Notes under the pieces: model-generated
Told to the model about the DNA's origin: nothing
What the model saw: only the letters and a program-made list of their open reading frames with translations
Database searches by the model: none
Position numbers and translations under genes: made by a program
Part shown: positions 28,056-36,884 of the stretch, piece by piece
Layout of the letters: each line of letters begins with the position of its first letter
Position numbering within the stretch: the first letter of the stretch is position 1
DNA from: Clostridia bacterium
GTDB taxonomy: Bacteria > Bacillota > Clostridia > Oscillospirales > Acutalibacteraceae
Length of the DNA stretch: 46,550 nucleotides
Direction of reading: 5' to 3'
NCBI GenBank assembly: GCA_017516315.1
Contig: JAFXDE010000017.1
Coordinates: 1-46,550 of the forward strand

Positions 28056-28144
28056 GACTTGAATAATAGGTTGATATGTCCTTTTGGGACAAGCGTACAA
28101 ACTTTAAAATTACCAGATTAAAATATATTTTAGGAGGAAGTAAA

Positions 28145-29497
28145 ATGGGCTTCGTAATGGATAACGAAAACATCGCTTACAACCAGATTAAAGTAGTCGG
28201 TGTCGGCGGTGGCGGCGGTAATGCCGTTAACGGAATGGTTGAGTCAGGTATTGTCGGTGTAGAATTCCTTTCTATCAATACGGACAGACAGATTCTTGAA
28301 AATTCTAAAGCAACACACAAAATTCAGATCGGTGAAAAGGTTACAGGCTGTATGGGCGCCGGCGGTGACCCTGCAGTAGGCAGAAAGGCTGCCGAAGAAA
28401 GCCGCGATGTAATCGCTGATGCTTTACGTTCTACAGATATGGTATTCATTACCGCAGGTATGGGCGGCGGTACAGGTACAGGCGCAGCTCCCGTGGTAGC
28501 CGAAATCGCCAGAGAGCTCGGCGCACTTACCGTAGGTATCGTAACCAAGCCCTTCAAATTCGAGGGTAAAAAGAGAATGCAGCAGGCTGAGGACGGCATC
28601 AGAGAGCTTGAAAAGCATGTAGACAGCCTTATCGTAATTCCTAACGAAAGACTTAAGCTTCTCGGTGACAAATCTCTTTCAATGAAGGATGCCTTCGGTA
28701 AAGCAAACAATGTTTTATGGCAGGGCGTAAAGAGTATTTCAGATACAATCAAGGTTCCCGGTTACATCAACCTTGACTTCGCTGATATCAAAAGTGTAAT
28801 GAAGGATGCAGGTCTTGCTCACATGGGTATCGGTTCAGGTAAGGGTGCTGACTGTGCTGCCGAAGCTACAAAGCAGGCTATCACCAGTCCTCTTCTCGAA
28901 ACTGCTATTGACGGTGCAAGCGGTGTTATCATTAATGTTACCTGCTCTTCCGATATGTCTCTCGATATGATCGAGCAGGCAGGTACCCTCATTTCTGAGG
29001 CTACACATCCCGATGCAAACATTATCTTCGGTTCTGTATTTGATGAAGATATGGGCGACGAAATGCGTATTACCGTTATCGCTACAGGCTTTGGCATCGA
29101 AAAAAAGGATGCTCCCCAGACTGCAGCTGACACACAGCAGGCTGCTCAGACAGTACAGCAGGGTGCAGCTCCCGAATTCATCAGCCAGTCCACAAAGAGC
29201 TCAGCAGGCTCTATTTTCACTATGGGTGCGGATGCTGTTGATTTTGCTTCCACTAAATTCGGCCAGGGCTTTGCTTCTATCTTCGATCAGAGCGCTAAGC
29301 CTGCAGCAGAGAAGGCTCCCGTATTTGAGGTTCCCGTTCAGGATGTATCCTCTAACGAAAATGCAGCTCCTGCACAGACCTTTGATGTAATTGAAACTCC
29401 TCCGAAAAAGACAGGCTCTATCTTTGATGAGCCCGATGAGGATGAGAGCGATGTTCTTCCCGTGTTCAAGGGCAGAAACATCTTCGGTAACAACTGA
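28145..29497 (+). CDS. ftsZ: Cell division GTPase FtsZ
   Basis: 450 residues from ATG 28145, with TAGGAGG seven bases upstream (the open frame extends to 28076 but without a ribosome site). [14 protein letters not shown] near 17 and the tubulin signature [10 protein letters not shown] near 105 bind GTP; the synergy loop lies near [12 protein letters not shown]. After residue 320 comes an Ala/Gln-rich linker of about 115 residues, and the end [15 protein letters not shown] is the conserved tail that binds partner proteins. FtsZ polymerises into the Z-ring. No ftsA is present next to it. Confidence 0.97.
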   Translation: MGFVMDNENIAYNQIKVVGVGGGGGNAVNGMVESGIVGVEFLSINTDRQILENSKATHKIQIGEKVTGCMGAGGDPAVGRKAAEESRDVIADALRSTDMVFITAGMGGGTGTGAAPVVAEIARELGALTVGIVTKPFKFEGKKRMQQAEDGIRELEKHVDSLIVIPNERLKLLGDKSLSMKDAFGKANNVLWQGVKSISDTIKVPGYINLDFADIKSVMKDAGLAHMGIGSGKGADCAAEATKQAITSPLLETAIDGASGVIINVTCSSDMSLDMIEQAGTLISEATHPDANIIFGSVFDEDMGDEMRITVIATGFGIEKKDAPQTAADTQQAAQTVQQGAAPEFISQSTKSSAGSIFTMGADAVDFASTKFGQGFASIFDQSAKPAAEKAPVFEVPVQDVSSNENAAPAQTFDVIETPPKKTGSIFDEPDEDESDVLPVFKGRNIFGNN

Positions 29498-29505
29498 TAA
29501 TATAC

Positions 29506-29546
29506 GGACAACTGTTTTTAAGGCAGTTGTCCTGTTGCTTTTTTTG
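29506..29546 (+). terminator. Terminator of ftsZ
   Basis: A perfect 9-bp stem, GGACAACTG (29506-29514) with CAGTTGTCC (29524-29532), followed by TGTTGCTTTTTTT. It closes the division cluster. Confidence 0.9.
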
Positions 29547-29591
29547 AAGAAGCTATAAATAATTTTTAAATTTGCAAAAAATTACTTGACC

Positions 29592-29620
29592 TTTACGGCA
29601 ATTTCTGTTAATCTTATAAT
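29592..29620 (+). promoter_or_regulatory. Possible promoter of the first DUF4474-like gene
   Basis: TTTACG (29592-29597), a 17-base spacer and TATAAT (29615-29620). The -35 is weak; a better-looking TTGACC at 29586 is too far away (23 bases). Confidence 0.5.
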
Positions 29621-29670
29621 ACCTGTAATAGGTTAAAAAATCAGATTGCCTTCAGGAGGATTACATAAAA

Positions 29671-30663
29671 ATGGACTTAAAAAAGAACAAAATCAATATC
29701 TTGATCGTTACTGCACTGATTGTAGTGTGCGGCGGCTCTTTTCTCGGTGTAAGAGCTATGAGTAATAAGATAGACACCGGTACTACTGTGCCTTCTGTCT
29801 ACGAGATTTCTACTACTGCGCCTACCACTACGGCACCGACGACTACTGCTCCCACTACGACAGTACCGGTTACCGTTGCTCCTACGAGTGCGGATTCCAC
29901 ACTCAGAATAGAGAGCGTTATTACTACCTTCCCGGTTTCATCCTCGGCTACGACCACTACGGCGCCGACTACTACTGCTCCCACTACTACTGAGCCTACT
30001 ACCACCGAGCCTACCACCGAAAGGACTACGGCTCCCGTTATTGATAACAATAAAACTACTACAAAGAAGAACAACAATAACGGCGGTAATAAAAATAACG
30101 GTGGTCTTTTCGATGAAGGTCTCGCCGGCTATCAGTACGATACAAACGGTAATTTCTATTACACAAGCAGCGATCCCTGGCAGAGAGCTCTCGGATATCA
30201 CGAAATCTTCGACGTAGGTGCAGGTCTTGTTACCATTTATATGGACACTATGCGCTGTAAGTTCGATTATAAGGATCAGAACTGGATGATTCAGTTCTGG
30301 AAGGGTCAGTACGGACTTGTTTTCGTAGGTCACGAAATCGGTGTTTACACCAAACCTAAAAACAGACCTAATGATCATTATGATGCCGCAAGCAATGCAG
30401 ATGCTCTTTATATGGAGCTTACGGGATATCGTGACGGTAAAGAGCTTTACCACAGAGACTACGGTAAATACTGGTGGTGTACAGGCTTTGTGCCGGGTAC
30501 TCTCGATAATCTTACCGACCGTTCAGAGCTTTCACTTAAGTGCCGTATTACTATGAAGGACTATGATATGCTTCTCGGCTTCTGCGATTCTCTTAAGGCT
30601 AACGGTATGGTTCTTGGTGAAGATTATGCAACAGACGGCCTTGATGTGCTTGTAACTTGGTAA
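29671..30663 (+). CDS. Membrane-anchored Thr/Pro linker protein with DUF4474-like domain
   Basis: 330 residues. A basic start and one hydrophobic segment (about 10-30) give an uncleaved anchor or a signal peptide. Residues 47-125 are a Thr/Pro/Ala linker with TTTAPTTT repeats, typical of glycosylated or extended surface linkers; a Lys/Asn patch follows. About 150-330 form a domain that I recognise as DUF4474-like: SSDPWQRALGYHEIFD, WMIQFWKGQYG, HEIGVYTKP, YWWCTGFVPG and RITMKDYDMLL. The fold is unknown to me and no catalytic motif is evident. AGGAGG precedes the ATG. It stands alone between ftsZ and the next gene. Confidence 0.8.
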   Translation: MDLKKNKINILIVTALIVVCGGSFLGVRAMSNKIDTGTTVPSVYEISTTAPTTTAPTTTAPTTTVPVTVAPTSADSTLRIESVITTFPVSSSATTTTAPTTTAPTTTEPTTTEPTTERTTAPVIDNNKTTTKKNNNNGGNKNNGGLFDEGLAGYQYDTNGNFYYTSSDPWQRALGYHEIFDVGAGLVTIYMDTMRCKFDYKDQNWMIQFWKGQYGLVFVGHEIGVYTKPKNRPNDHYDAASNADALYMELTGYRDGKELYHRDYGKYWWCTGFVPGTLDNLTDRSELSLKCRITMKDYDMLLGFCDSLKANGMVLGEDYATDGLDVLVTW

Positions 30664-30708
30664 TAAGATATAAAGTTCATTCTTTTAAAAGATTTTTTGA
30701 ATTTCGTA

Positions 30709-30737
30709 TTGATTTTTAGTACTATATATTGTATAAT
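30709..30737 (+). promoter_or_regulatory. Promoter of the PKTGD-anchored protein gene
   Basis: TTGATT (30709-30714), a 17-base spacer and TATAAT (30732-30737), 65 bases before the ATG. Confidence 0.7.
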
Positions 30738-30802
30738 ACTATAGATGATTTGTATATTGCGGCATTGCCGTTGATATAAATCTATAGAAAGGAAGATTTT
30801 AC

Positions 30803-31585
30803 ATGAAAAAGATTTTAGGTATTCTCGTAGTAGCCGTACTTTGTGTATGTATGCTTGTTCCCACTGCATCTGCAGCTCTCTCTGATATTGAGCTTGAAGA
30901 AATTGCAGGCGGCGTAGGCATTGAGGATTTAGAAGAAATGGAAGCTGCTCTTGACAAGTACTTAGCAGGCGGTTCGGAAAGCTCTGACACCACTACTAAT
31001 ACATCAGTCAGCACAGAGCTTCTTGACCTTAGCTGGCTTACAAGCATTCTCAGCACGGATACATCAGCTTTCACTGATATGCTTAGCGGTTTTGATGCAT
31101 CAAACCTCGAATCTCTCCTCGCTGTGGTTTCAGAGTCAATGTCAGGCGCAGGTATTGACCTTGCAAGTTTTGACCTCAGTGCACTCGGAAGCTTCGACAT
31201 TACAAGCGTACTCAGCAATACAGCAGTTCTTTCCGGCGGCGAAACACAGGATCTTGCAGCTACTGTAACCAATCTTACAGCAGGTCTTGCTGAAACTCTT
31301 AAGAGTGGTCTTACAGCACTCGGTCTTGATACTGAAACAATCGAAGGCATTCTTGATAACGAAATCGTTAACTTCTTTGCTAATATGTACATCGGCTTCA
31401 TCGGTGAGGTTGAAGAAGAAACCACAGCAGAAGAAACCACCAAAGAAACCACTACAAAGAAGCCTGCAGTTGTTACTACCGAAACTCCTAAGACAGGCGA
31501 TACCTCCGCAGTTGTAGTTGCTATGGCAACACTTGCAATCGCATCTGCTGCAGCAGTTGTATGTCTTAAGAAAAAGGAAGACTGA
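30803..31585 (+). CDS. Secreted acidic protein with PKTGD-type wall anchor
   Basis: 260 residues. The signal peptide (1-26) ends at TASA-A. The body (27-200) is acidic, rich in Ser, Thr, Leu and Asp, with predicted helices and no cysteine; I recognise no domain. A Thr/Glu/Lys stretch leads to TPKTGDTS, a hydrophobic helix of about 20 residues and the positive tail KKKED, a sortase-type signal in the variant PKTGD common in gut Clostridia. So it is exported and probably covalently linked to the wall. No sortase gene is in the window. Function unknown. Confidence 0.85.
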   Translation: MKKILGILVVAVLCVCMLVPTASAALSDIELEEIAGGVGIEDLEEMEAALDKYLAGGSESSDTTTNTSVSTELLDLSWLTSILSTDTSAFTDMLSGFDASNLESLLAVVSESMSGAGIDLASFDLSALGSFDITSVLSNTAVLSGGETQDLAATVTNLTAGLAETLKSGLTALGLDTETIEGILDNEIVNFFANMYIGFIGEVEEETTAEETTKETTTKKPAVVTTETPKTGDTSAVVVAMATLAIASAAAVVCLKKKED

Positions 31586-31621
31586 TTCAATTCTAACTTT
31601 TTTATAAAAAAGCTATAATTA

Positions 31622-31652
31622 AACACTCCTCTTAATCGGGGAGTGTTTTTTC
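31622..31652 (+). terminator. Terminator of the PKTGD protein gene
   Basis: AACACTCC (31622-31629) pairs with GGAGTGTT (31640-31647), followed by a T-run. A second hairpin, GCCGCAG-TTTT-CTGCGGC (31663-31680), lies just beyond and may serve the converging minus-strand gene, although its T-run on that strand is poor. Confidence 0.82.
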
Positions 31653-31689
31653 TATAATTTAAGCCGCAGTTTTCTGCGGCTCAGTGTAT

Positions 31690-32649
31690 TCAGTTGACGA
31701 CATTTCTCGGAGTACCCTTTAGGAATGCTTTTATATTTCCCTCGAATATATTCATAAGCCTACTTCTCGCTTCTAAGCTTGCCCAGGCAATATGAGGAGT
31801 GATTAAGCACCTTTCACATTTAAGAAGAGGATTGTTTTTATCAGCGGGCTCCTGTGAAAGCACATCCAGACCTGCACCTGCGATGATATCTTTATTAAGT
31901 GCTTCTGCGAGATCCTTTTCTATTATTACGGGGCCTCTTGAGGTATTGATGAGGAAGGCGGTTTTTTTCATTTTTTTGAGGAATTCTTTATCTACCATTC
32001 CTGCTGTTTCCTCTGTGAGAGGGCAGTGGAGAGTAATAAAATCGCTCTCTCGGATAACTCTTTCCTTATCGGTAAATTCTACCTGTCCGAAGCCGTCATA
32101 GCTTCTTGTATTGGGAGAATAAGCTATAACCTTCATTCCGAAGGCATTTGCGATGTTAGCTACGGCTGAGCCGATTTTACCGAAGCCGATAATGCCGAAG
32201 GTTTTATTTCTCAGCTCCGTAAGAGGTGTTTTCCAATAGCAGAAATGCTCACAGCTGCACCATTCTCCCTTTTTGACACTTTCATTGTGAATTGCTACGC
32301 TGTTAGTCATTTCCAGAATAAAAGCAAAAACGAGCTGTGCCACGCCGTCGGTGCTGTAGGCGGGAATGTTTGAGACAGGGATATTTCTCTCCCGGGCCGC
32401 TTTTATATCCACTACATTATAACCCGTAGAAAGAGTGGCGATGAATTTAAGAGAGGGGAGTGCTTCTACGGTTTCCCTGCTAATAATAGTCTTATTTGTT
32501 ACGACGATATCCGCATCAGAGCATCTTTCGAGAACCTTGTCCTGAGGCGTAAAATCATATACGGTATAGTCATCTACGGTGTCCTTAAGCCAGTCCCAGG
32601 AAAGGTCACCGGGATTTTCTGTGTATCCGTCTAAAATTACGAGCTTCAT
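31690..32649 (-). CDS. D-2-hydroxyacid dehydrogenase, glycerate dehydrogenase-like
   Basis: 319 residues. NAD-dependent reduction of a 2-keto acid to a D-hydroxy acid. The Rossmann motif GIIGFGKIGSAVA is near 147; the catalytic Arg is in NTSRGPVI, the Glu in a following segment, and the His in TPHIAWAS near 288. The HIAWA ending resembles hydroxypyruvate/glycerate reductases more than lactate dehydrogenases. Substrate is not certain. AAAGGAG precedes the ATG. Single gene on the minus strand, facing the surface genes. Confidence 0.9.
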   Translation of the reverse strand: MKLVILDGYTENPGDLSWDWLKDTVDDYTVYDFTPQDKVLERCSDADIVVTNKTIISRETVEALPSLKFIATLSTGYNVVDIKAARERNIPVSNIPAYSTDGVAQLVFAFILEMTNSVAIHNESVKKGEWCSCEHFCYWKTPLTELRNKTFGIIGFGKIGSAVANIANAFGMKVIAYSPNTRSYDGFGQVEFTDKERVIRESDFITLHCPLTEETAGMVDKEFLKKMKKTAFLINTSRGPVIIEKDLAEALNKDIIAGAGLDVLSQEPADKNNPLLKCERCLITPHIAWASLEARSRLMNIFEGNIKAFLKGTPRNVVN

Positions 32650-32769
32650 AACATTCTCCTTTAAAGTTTATTAGTCCTGATAATTATATCATATTTGTAT
32701 TTAAAAGTACATAGTTTATTTTTGTGACAGTAAAAAATATGTATTTTGTTTTAAAATTCAAAAAAAGGG

Positions 32770-32798
32770 TTGACCTTGAAGAGTATATAATATAAAAT
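32770..32798 (+). promoter_or_regulatory. Possible promoter of the TVP38-galactokinase unit
   Basis: TTGACC (32770-32775), a 17-base spacer and TAAAAT (32793-32798). Several other TATA-rich boxes lie nearby (32786, 32806), so the choice is uncertain. Confidence 0.5.
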
Positions 32799-32870
32799 GA
32801 AAATGTATAATAATGTAAAATAGAGTTTTTCTGTCCCGTTATCACCAATTTTCAGAATGAGGTGGATTAA

Positions 32871-33590
32871 TTGAAAAAAGAAAAGAGCATTCGCTACATA
32901 CTGAATGTCTCGGCTTTCTTCTGTTTTGTATTTGCTCTTGCTCTGGCTATACTTCTGAGGCTTTTCAAGGAAGAGCATTTTCTCGAATGGTACAGCAAGT
33001 ATACGGATACTCTTTTGTCCTATGAGATATGGATGCAGGCTTACGGTGCCTCGGCAGTTTCCGTGCTTTTTATTCTTTTGAACTATACAGTAAAAGCCGT
33101 TATACCCTGGTTCCCGATTTCCTGTATATGCGTTATATCGGGAGCTCTCTTCAGTTGGTATTATGCTATTATAATAAATATTGCAGGACTTATAATTCTC
33201 TTTTCCGTTAAATTTTTTTGGGGAAGAAAGTTCGGCGGAGGAAACGCTGAGAAGATACTGCGTAAATATGACACGGTTTATAATTTTATTGATAAAAGCA
33301 AGACAGGCTCTCCTCTTGTGCTTTTTATACTGAGACTTATGCCCAGTGTCCCCGTGAATTCCGTAAGCGGTCTTTACGGCGCTACGGATATCTCCTATAA
33401 TAAATTCTTATGGGTTTCGGTAGGAGGCTTTGCCTACAAGCTTTTCTCTTACACCGTAATCGGCAGAAATGTCTTTGACCCTGCATCTGCCAGCTTTATA
33501 GTTCCCTTTATGATGCTTTCTGTTTTTTCGGGAATGGCTTTACTTGTAATCAGCGGAGTACTCAGTATTACTCCTTTAAAAAACAAATAA
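32871..33590 (+). CDS. TVP38/TMEM64-family (VTT) membrane protein
   Basis: 239 residues with about five to six hydrophobic segments. The central part, FWGRKFGGGNAEK with a following LFILRLMPSVPVNSVSGLYGA, has the Arg-x2-Pro-x2-Pro pattern of the VTT (SNARE-associated/DedA-like) family, which is linked to lipid scrambling or undecaprenyl phosphate recycling. The start is a TTG at 32871, with AGGTGG five bases upstream; no ATG fits. It is 20 bases before the galactokinase-like gene, so they probably share a transcript. Confidence 0.82.
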   Translation: MKKEKSIRYILNVSAFFCFVFALALAILLRLFKEEHFLEWYSKYTDTLLSYEIWMQAYGASAVSVLFILLNYTVKAVIPWFPISCICVISGALFSWYYAIIINIAGLIILFSVKFFWGRKFGGGNAEKILRKYDTVYNFIDKSKTGSPLVLFILRLMPSVPVNSVSGLYGATDISYNKFLWVSVGGFAYKLFSYTVIGRNVFDPASASFIVPFMMLSVFSGMALLVISGVLSITPLKNK

Positions 33591-33610
33591 TCAAAGGAAG
33601 GTTGATTAAA

Positions 33611-34897
33611 ATGATAAATTCGAAGGAAATGGAAAAATTACTTAAAGAGCAGAGTCTTGACGAAAACTTTGCTGTAGTTTATGAAAAAGAAGCCTACGGT
33701 GTGCAGTATGCGAGATTTTTGGAGGTTCTCGCTGCATTCCGTGAACTTTTCGATAAAGACGCAAGCAGAGAGGTTGCTCTTTTCTCTGCACCCGGCAGAA
33801 GTGAAATAGGCGGTAATCATACTGACCATAATCACGGTCTTGTTCTCGCTGCCGGTATCAGCCTTGATGCTATCGCCGTAGCCTCTAAAAATGACGAGGG
33901 CATCATCCGCATAAAGTCAGCAGGCTATCCTCTCGACGAGGTTTCCTGCTCCGAGCTCGAGGTAAAGGAATCCGAAATGGGTAAGAGCCAGTCTATCATC
34001 AGAGGTATTGCTTCACGCTTCGCACAGCTCGGCTATAAGGTAGGCGGCTTTGATGCCACCACAGCTTCGCAGGTGCTTTCAGGCTCAGGTCTTTCTTCCT
34101 CTGCGGCCTTTGAGGTTCTCGTATGCACCATGCTTAACCATCTTTATAATGACGGCAAGATTGACCCTGTTGAAATCGCCAAAATTTCTCAGTACAGCGA
34201 AAATGTGTACTTCGGTAAGCCTTGCGGCCTTCTTGACCAGATGGCTTGCTCGGTAGGCGGCTTCGTATCCATCGACTTTGAGGATACAGATAAGCCTGTA
34301 ATCAAAAAGATTGACTTTGACTTCGCTTCATCGGGACACAGCCTCTGCATAGTAGACACCAAAGGCAGTCATTCTGACCTTACTGATGAATATGCAGCAG
34401 TAAGACTCGAAATGGAAAGTGTAGCTGAATATTTCGGGAAAAAGGTTCTTCGCGAATGTGAAAAGAAGGATGTCATCGCCAATGCAGGTGATATAAGTAA
34501 AAAACTCAGCGAGAGAGCAGTTATCAGAGCGCTTCATTTCTACGGTGAAAACGAAAAGGTTGTTCTCCAGGCTGAGGCTCTTGGCAGAAACGATTTCGAA
34601 GCCTTTAAGGAGCTTATAATCGCCAGCGGCAGATCCTCTTATATGTATAATCAGAATGTTTACACCTGCAAAGCTCCTAAAAATCAGCCTCTTTCTCTTG
34701 CCTTAGCCATAAGTGAGCAGATTCTCTCAGGCAAGGGTGCATGGAGAGTACACGGAGGCGGCTTCGCAGGCACCATTCAGGCTTTCGTTCCCAATGAGCT
34801 TATCGGTGAATACACAGATGCTATGAAGTCTGTTTTCGGTGACGATTCCTGCTATGTTCTTTCTATCAGACCCTACGGCGGTGTAGCTTTAGCTTAA
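33611..34897 (+). CDS. Galactokinase-like GHMP kinase
   Basis: 428 residues from ATG 33611 (AAAGGAAGG nine bases upstream; the TTG at 33602 abuts that site). GHMP family: the sugar signature reads GRSEIGGNHTDHNHG, the ATP loop is GSGLSSSAAFEV and the C-terminal motif is VHGGGFAGTIQAF. It has the galactokinase layout and length. The usual GEHTD is GNHTD here, so the Glu that contacts galactose in characterised enzymes is Asn; galactose is likely but another sugar is possible. No other Leloir gene is adjacent. Confidence 0.85.
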   Translation: MINSKEMEKLLKEQSLDENFAVVYEKEAYGVQYARFLEVLAAFRELFDKDASREVALFSAPGRSEIGGNHTDHNHGLVLAAGISLDAIAVASKNDEGIIRIKSAGYPLDEVSCSELEVKESEMGKSQSIIRGIASRFAQLGYKVGGFDATTASQVLSGSGLSSSAAFEVLVCTMLNHLYNDGKIDPVEIAKISQYSENVYFGKPCGLLDQMACSVGGFVSIDFEDTDKPVIKKIDFDFASSGHSLCIVDTKGSHSDLTDEYAAVRLEMESVAEYFGKKVLRECEKKDVIANAGDISKKLSERAVIRALHFYGENEKVVLQAEALGRNDFEAFKELIIASGRSSYMYNQNVYTCKAPKNQPLSLALAISEQILSGKGAWRVHGGGFAGTIQAFVPNELIGEYTDAMKSVFGDDSCYVLSIRPYGGVALA

Positions 34898-34957
34898 ATA
34901 CATACAGTGTAACAAATAAAAAATACGGGCAAAAATTAATAAACAAGGAGTATGAAA

Positions 34958-36739
34958 ATGAAAAAATTATACCGTTTCATTTTGTGTGCATTAATGTGCG
35001 CAACTGTAATTTTTACCTGTTCAGCAGTTATTTCGGCGGCACCCAAGATTGCCAAGGTCAAAAGCGTAAAGGTTTCTTCCGTCGCCGCAGACAAGATTAC
35101 TCTTAAATGGAAAAAGGTTTCAGGCGTTACGGGCTACCGTATTTACAGATACAGCAGTAAAAAGGATAAATACGTTTATATCGGAAAAACTAAAAAGCTT
35201 TCTTATACCGACGATTCTCTTACTGCAGGTAAAACCTATAAATATAAGGTTCGTGCCTATAAAACGAAGAATAAGAAGAATACCTACGGTGCTTATTCTT
35301 CCGTGGTAAAAGGTACTACTAATCCTAAAAAGGTTAAGGGCCTTAAAGCTACTTATGTAGGCACTTCTAACGTAAAGCTCAGCTGGAATAAATCAACGGG
35401 TGCTACAGGCTATGAAGTTTTTATGTATGATTTCGATAAGGATGTCTATGTTTCTGTCGGTACAGTTTCTAAAACAAGCTGTGCGCTTAAAAAGCTTAAG
35501 CAGAACACGCGCTACAGAGTAAGAGTGGTTGCCTTCCATAAAAAGAACGGTAAGACTTACGGAGTAAGATCTTCAGCTCTTAATTTCAGAACTGTTATCC
35601 CCGAAGTAAATTCGATTCGTCTTTCCGATGTTACGGAAAGCTCCTATAATGTAAAATGGAACTCTGTTAAGGGAGCTGACGGTTATTATGTATACCGTTA
35701 CGACAGTAATACAGGTGAGTGGAAGAATGTTACCAAAACCTCATCTACGGTTTATTCCGTAAAAAATCGTAAGCCCGGAACCTCTTATCTTTACAGAGTA
35801 AGGGCTTATGTAAAGAACGGTTCTTCCTATAATTACGGCGGCTATTCTGCTCAGCTGAAAGCCTGCACTCTTCCTAAGGCTCCTACCGAGCTTTCCGCCG
35901 CTACGGATAATAAAGTAATAGCACTTAACTGGAAAGGCAACGGCAAGGGAACGGGATACGAGGTGGACCGTTTCAATAACGAAAAAAACACATGGGAAAA
36001 TATAGCCAGAACAACAGTAGAAACCTATACGGATTCATCTCTTACAAAAGCAGGTACATATACCTATAGAGTAAGAGCTTATGTGGAAGGAGAGAAAATC
36101 TTTACAACCACATATACAGCTTCGGTAAGCATTGTATTCGAGAGCACTTATGTGCGTCCCGATCCGTACGGTGACAGTGTTATGTCTGCAGCCGGTGTCC
36201 TCGGCTTTCTTTACGATCCGGCTGAAATGTGCTTCTATACTTCCTCTGATCCGTGGCAAAGAAAGATAGGCTACACAGAGATTTTCGATATTTTAGCTCC
36301 GGGTATTGCTATCAGTTATGATACGGCTAGAATTAAGTTCGATTACGGCGATAAGGACTGGATGATTCAGCTTTGGAAGGGTCAGTACGGCTTCCTTTTC
36401 TATGGCGCTGAAATAGGCGTTTACACAAAGCCTAAGGACAGAGATATTGACCACTATGACTGTGCTTCTGATGATGAAAAGCTTATGATGTCAATGGATT
36501 TTTATAACAGCGGGGTTAAAAAGTTTACCAGACCCTATGGTTCTTATTGGTGGTGCACAGGCTTTACGCCCGGTAATGTTTTAGGCTCATTCCATAATCT
36601 TCGCGTAGATGCCAGAATTACCGTGAAGGATTATACTATGCTTTCGGCGGTGAAAAATGCTCTCGACAGCGAAGAGGTTATCAGCGAGGGTGTAATTTAC
36701 TCCACGAACGGACTTAATATTTACCTTTCTTATCAGTAA
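34958..36739 (+). CDS. Secreted protein with four FN3 domains and a DUF4474-like domain
   Basis: 593 residues from ATG 34958 (AAGGAG seven bases upstream; the ATG at 34952 is too close). A signal peptide (about 1-29) is followed by four fibronectin type III repeats of about 90 residues each, with the marks VKSVKVSS...TLKWKKVSG, TGYxIYRY and YKVRAYKT. From about 410 the DUF4474-like domain begins: YTSSDPWQRKIGY, WMIQLWKGQYGF, AEIGVYTKP, YWWCTGFTPG. No wall anchor is visible. It lies 60 bases after the kinase gene without a clear promoter, and ends in a strong terminator. Confidence 0.87.
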   Translation: MKKLYRFILCALMCATVIFTCSAVISAAPKIAKVKSVKVSSVAADKITLKWKKVSGVTGYRIYRYSSKKDKYVYIGKTKKLSYTDDSLTAGKTYKYKVRAYKTKNKKNTYGAYSSVVKGTTNPKKVKGLKATYVGTSNVKLSWNKSTGATGYEVFMYDFDKDVYVSVGTVSKTSCALKKLKQNTRYRVRVVAFHKKNGKTYGVRSSALNFRTVIPEVNSIRLSDVTESSYNVKWNSVKGADGYYVYRYDSNTGEWKNVTKTSSTVYSVKNRKPGTSYLYRVRAYVKNGSSYNYGGYSAQLKACTLPKAPTELSAATDNKVIALNWKGNGKGTGYEVDRFNNEKNTWENIARTTVETYTDSSLTKAGTYTYRVRAYVEGEKIFTTTYTASVSIVFESTYVRPDPYGDSVMSAAGVLGFLYDPAEMCFYTSSDPWQRKIGYTEIFDILAPGIAISYDTARIKFDYGDKDWMIQLWKGQYGFLFYGAEIGVYTKPKDRDIDHYDCASDDEKLMMSMDFYNSGVKKFTRPYGSYWWCTGFTPGNVLGSFHNLRVDARITVKDYTMLSAVKNALDSEEVISEGVIYSTNGLNIYLSYQ

Positions 36740-36747
36740 AAGCTTTT

Positions 36748-36777
36748 CGGTGCAGGTTTTACCTGCACCGATTTTTT
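36748..36777 (+). terminator. Terminator after the FN3-DUF4474 gene
   Basis: Perfect 10-bp stem CGGTGCAGGT (36748-36757) with ACCTGCACCG (36761-36770), loop TTT, followed by ATTTTTT. Confidence 0.93.
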
Positions 36778-36825
36778 GCGAAAACAAAAATTTTCCATAA
36801 ATTTTAATTAAGTGTTAATTAAATG

Positions 36826-36854
36826 TTGATTTTTTCGGCTTTGTATGCTAAAAT
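36826..36854 (+). promoter_or_regulatory. Promoter of the third DUF4474-like gene
   Basis: TTGATT (36826-36831), a 17-base spacer and TAAAAT (36849-36854), 30 bases before the ATG. Confidence 0.6.
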
Positions 36855-36884
36855 GCTTATTAAGTATTTTTGGGAGGCATTGTT

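Noticed and set aside
28018-28144. FtsZ starting at 28076
   Set aside because: The ATG at 28145 has a perfect AGGAGG site; residues before it have no resemblance to FtsZ and overlap the promoter leader.
30875-30920. LSDIELEEIAGG after the signal peptide as a double-glycine bacteriocin leader
   Set aside because: It follows a full Sec signal peptide, the protein is 260 residues with a wall anchor, and no processing or export genes for bacteriocins are nearby.
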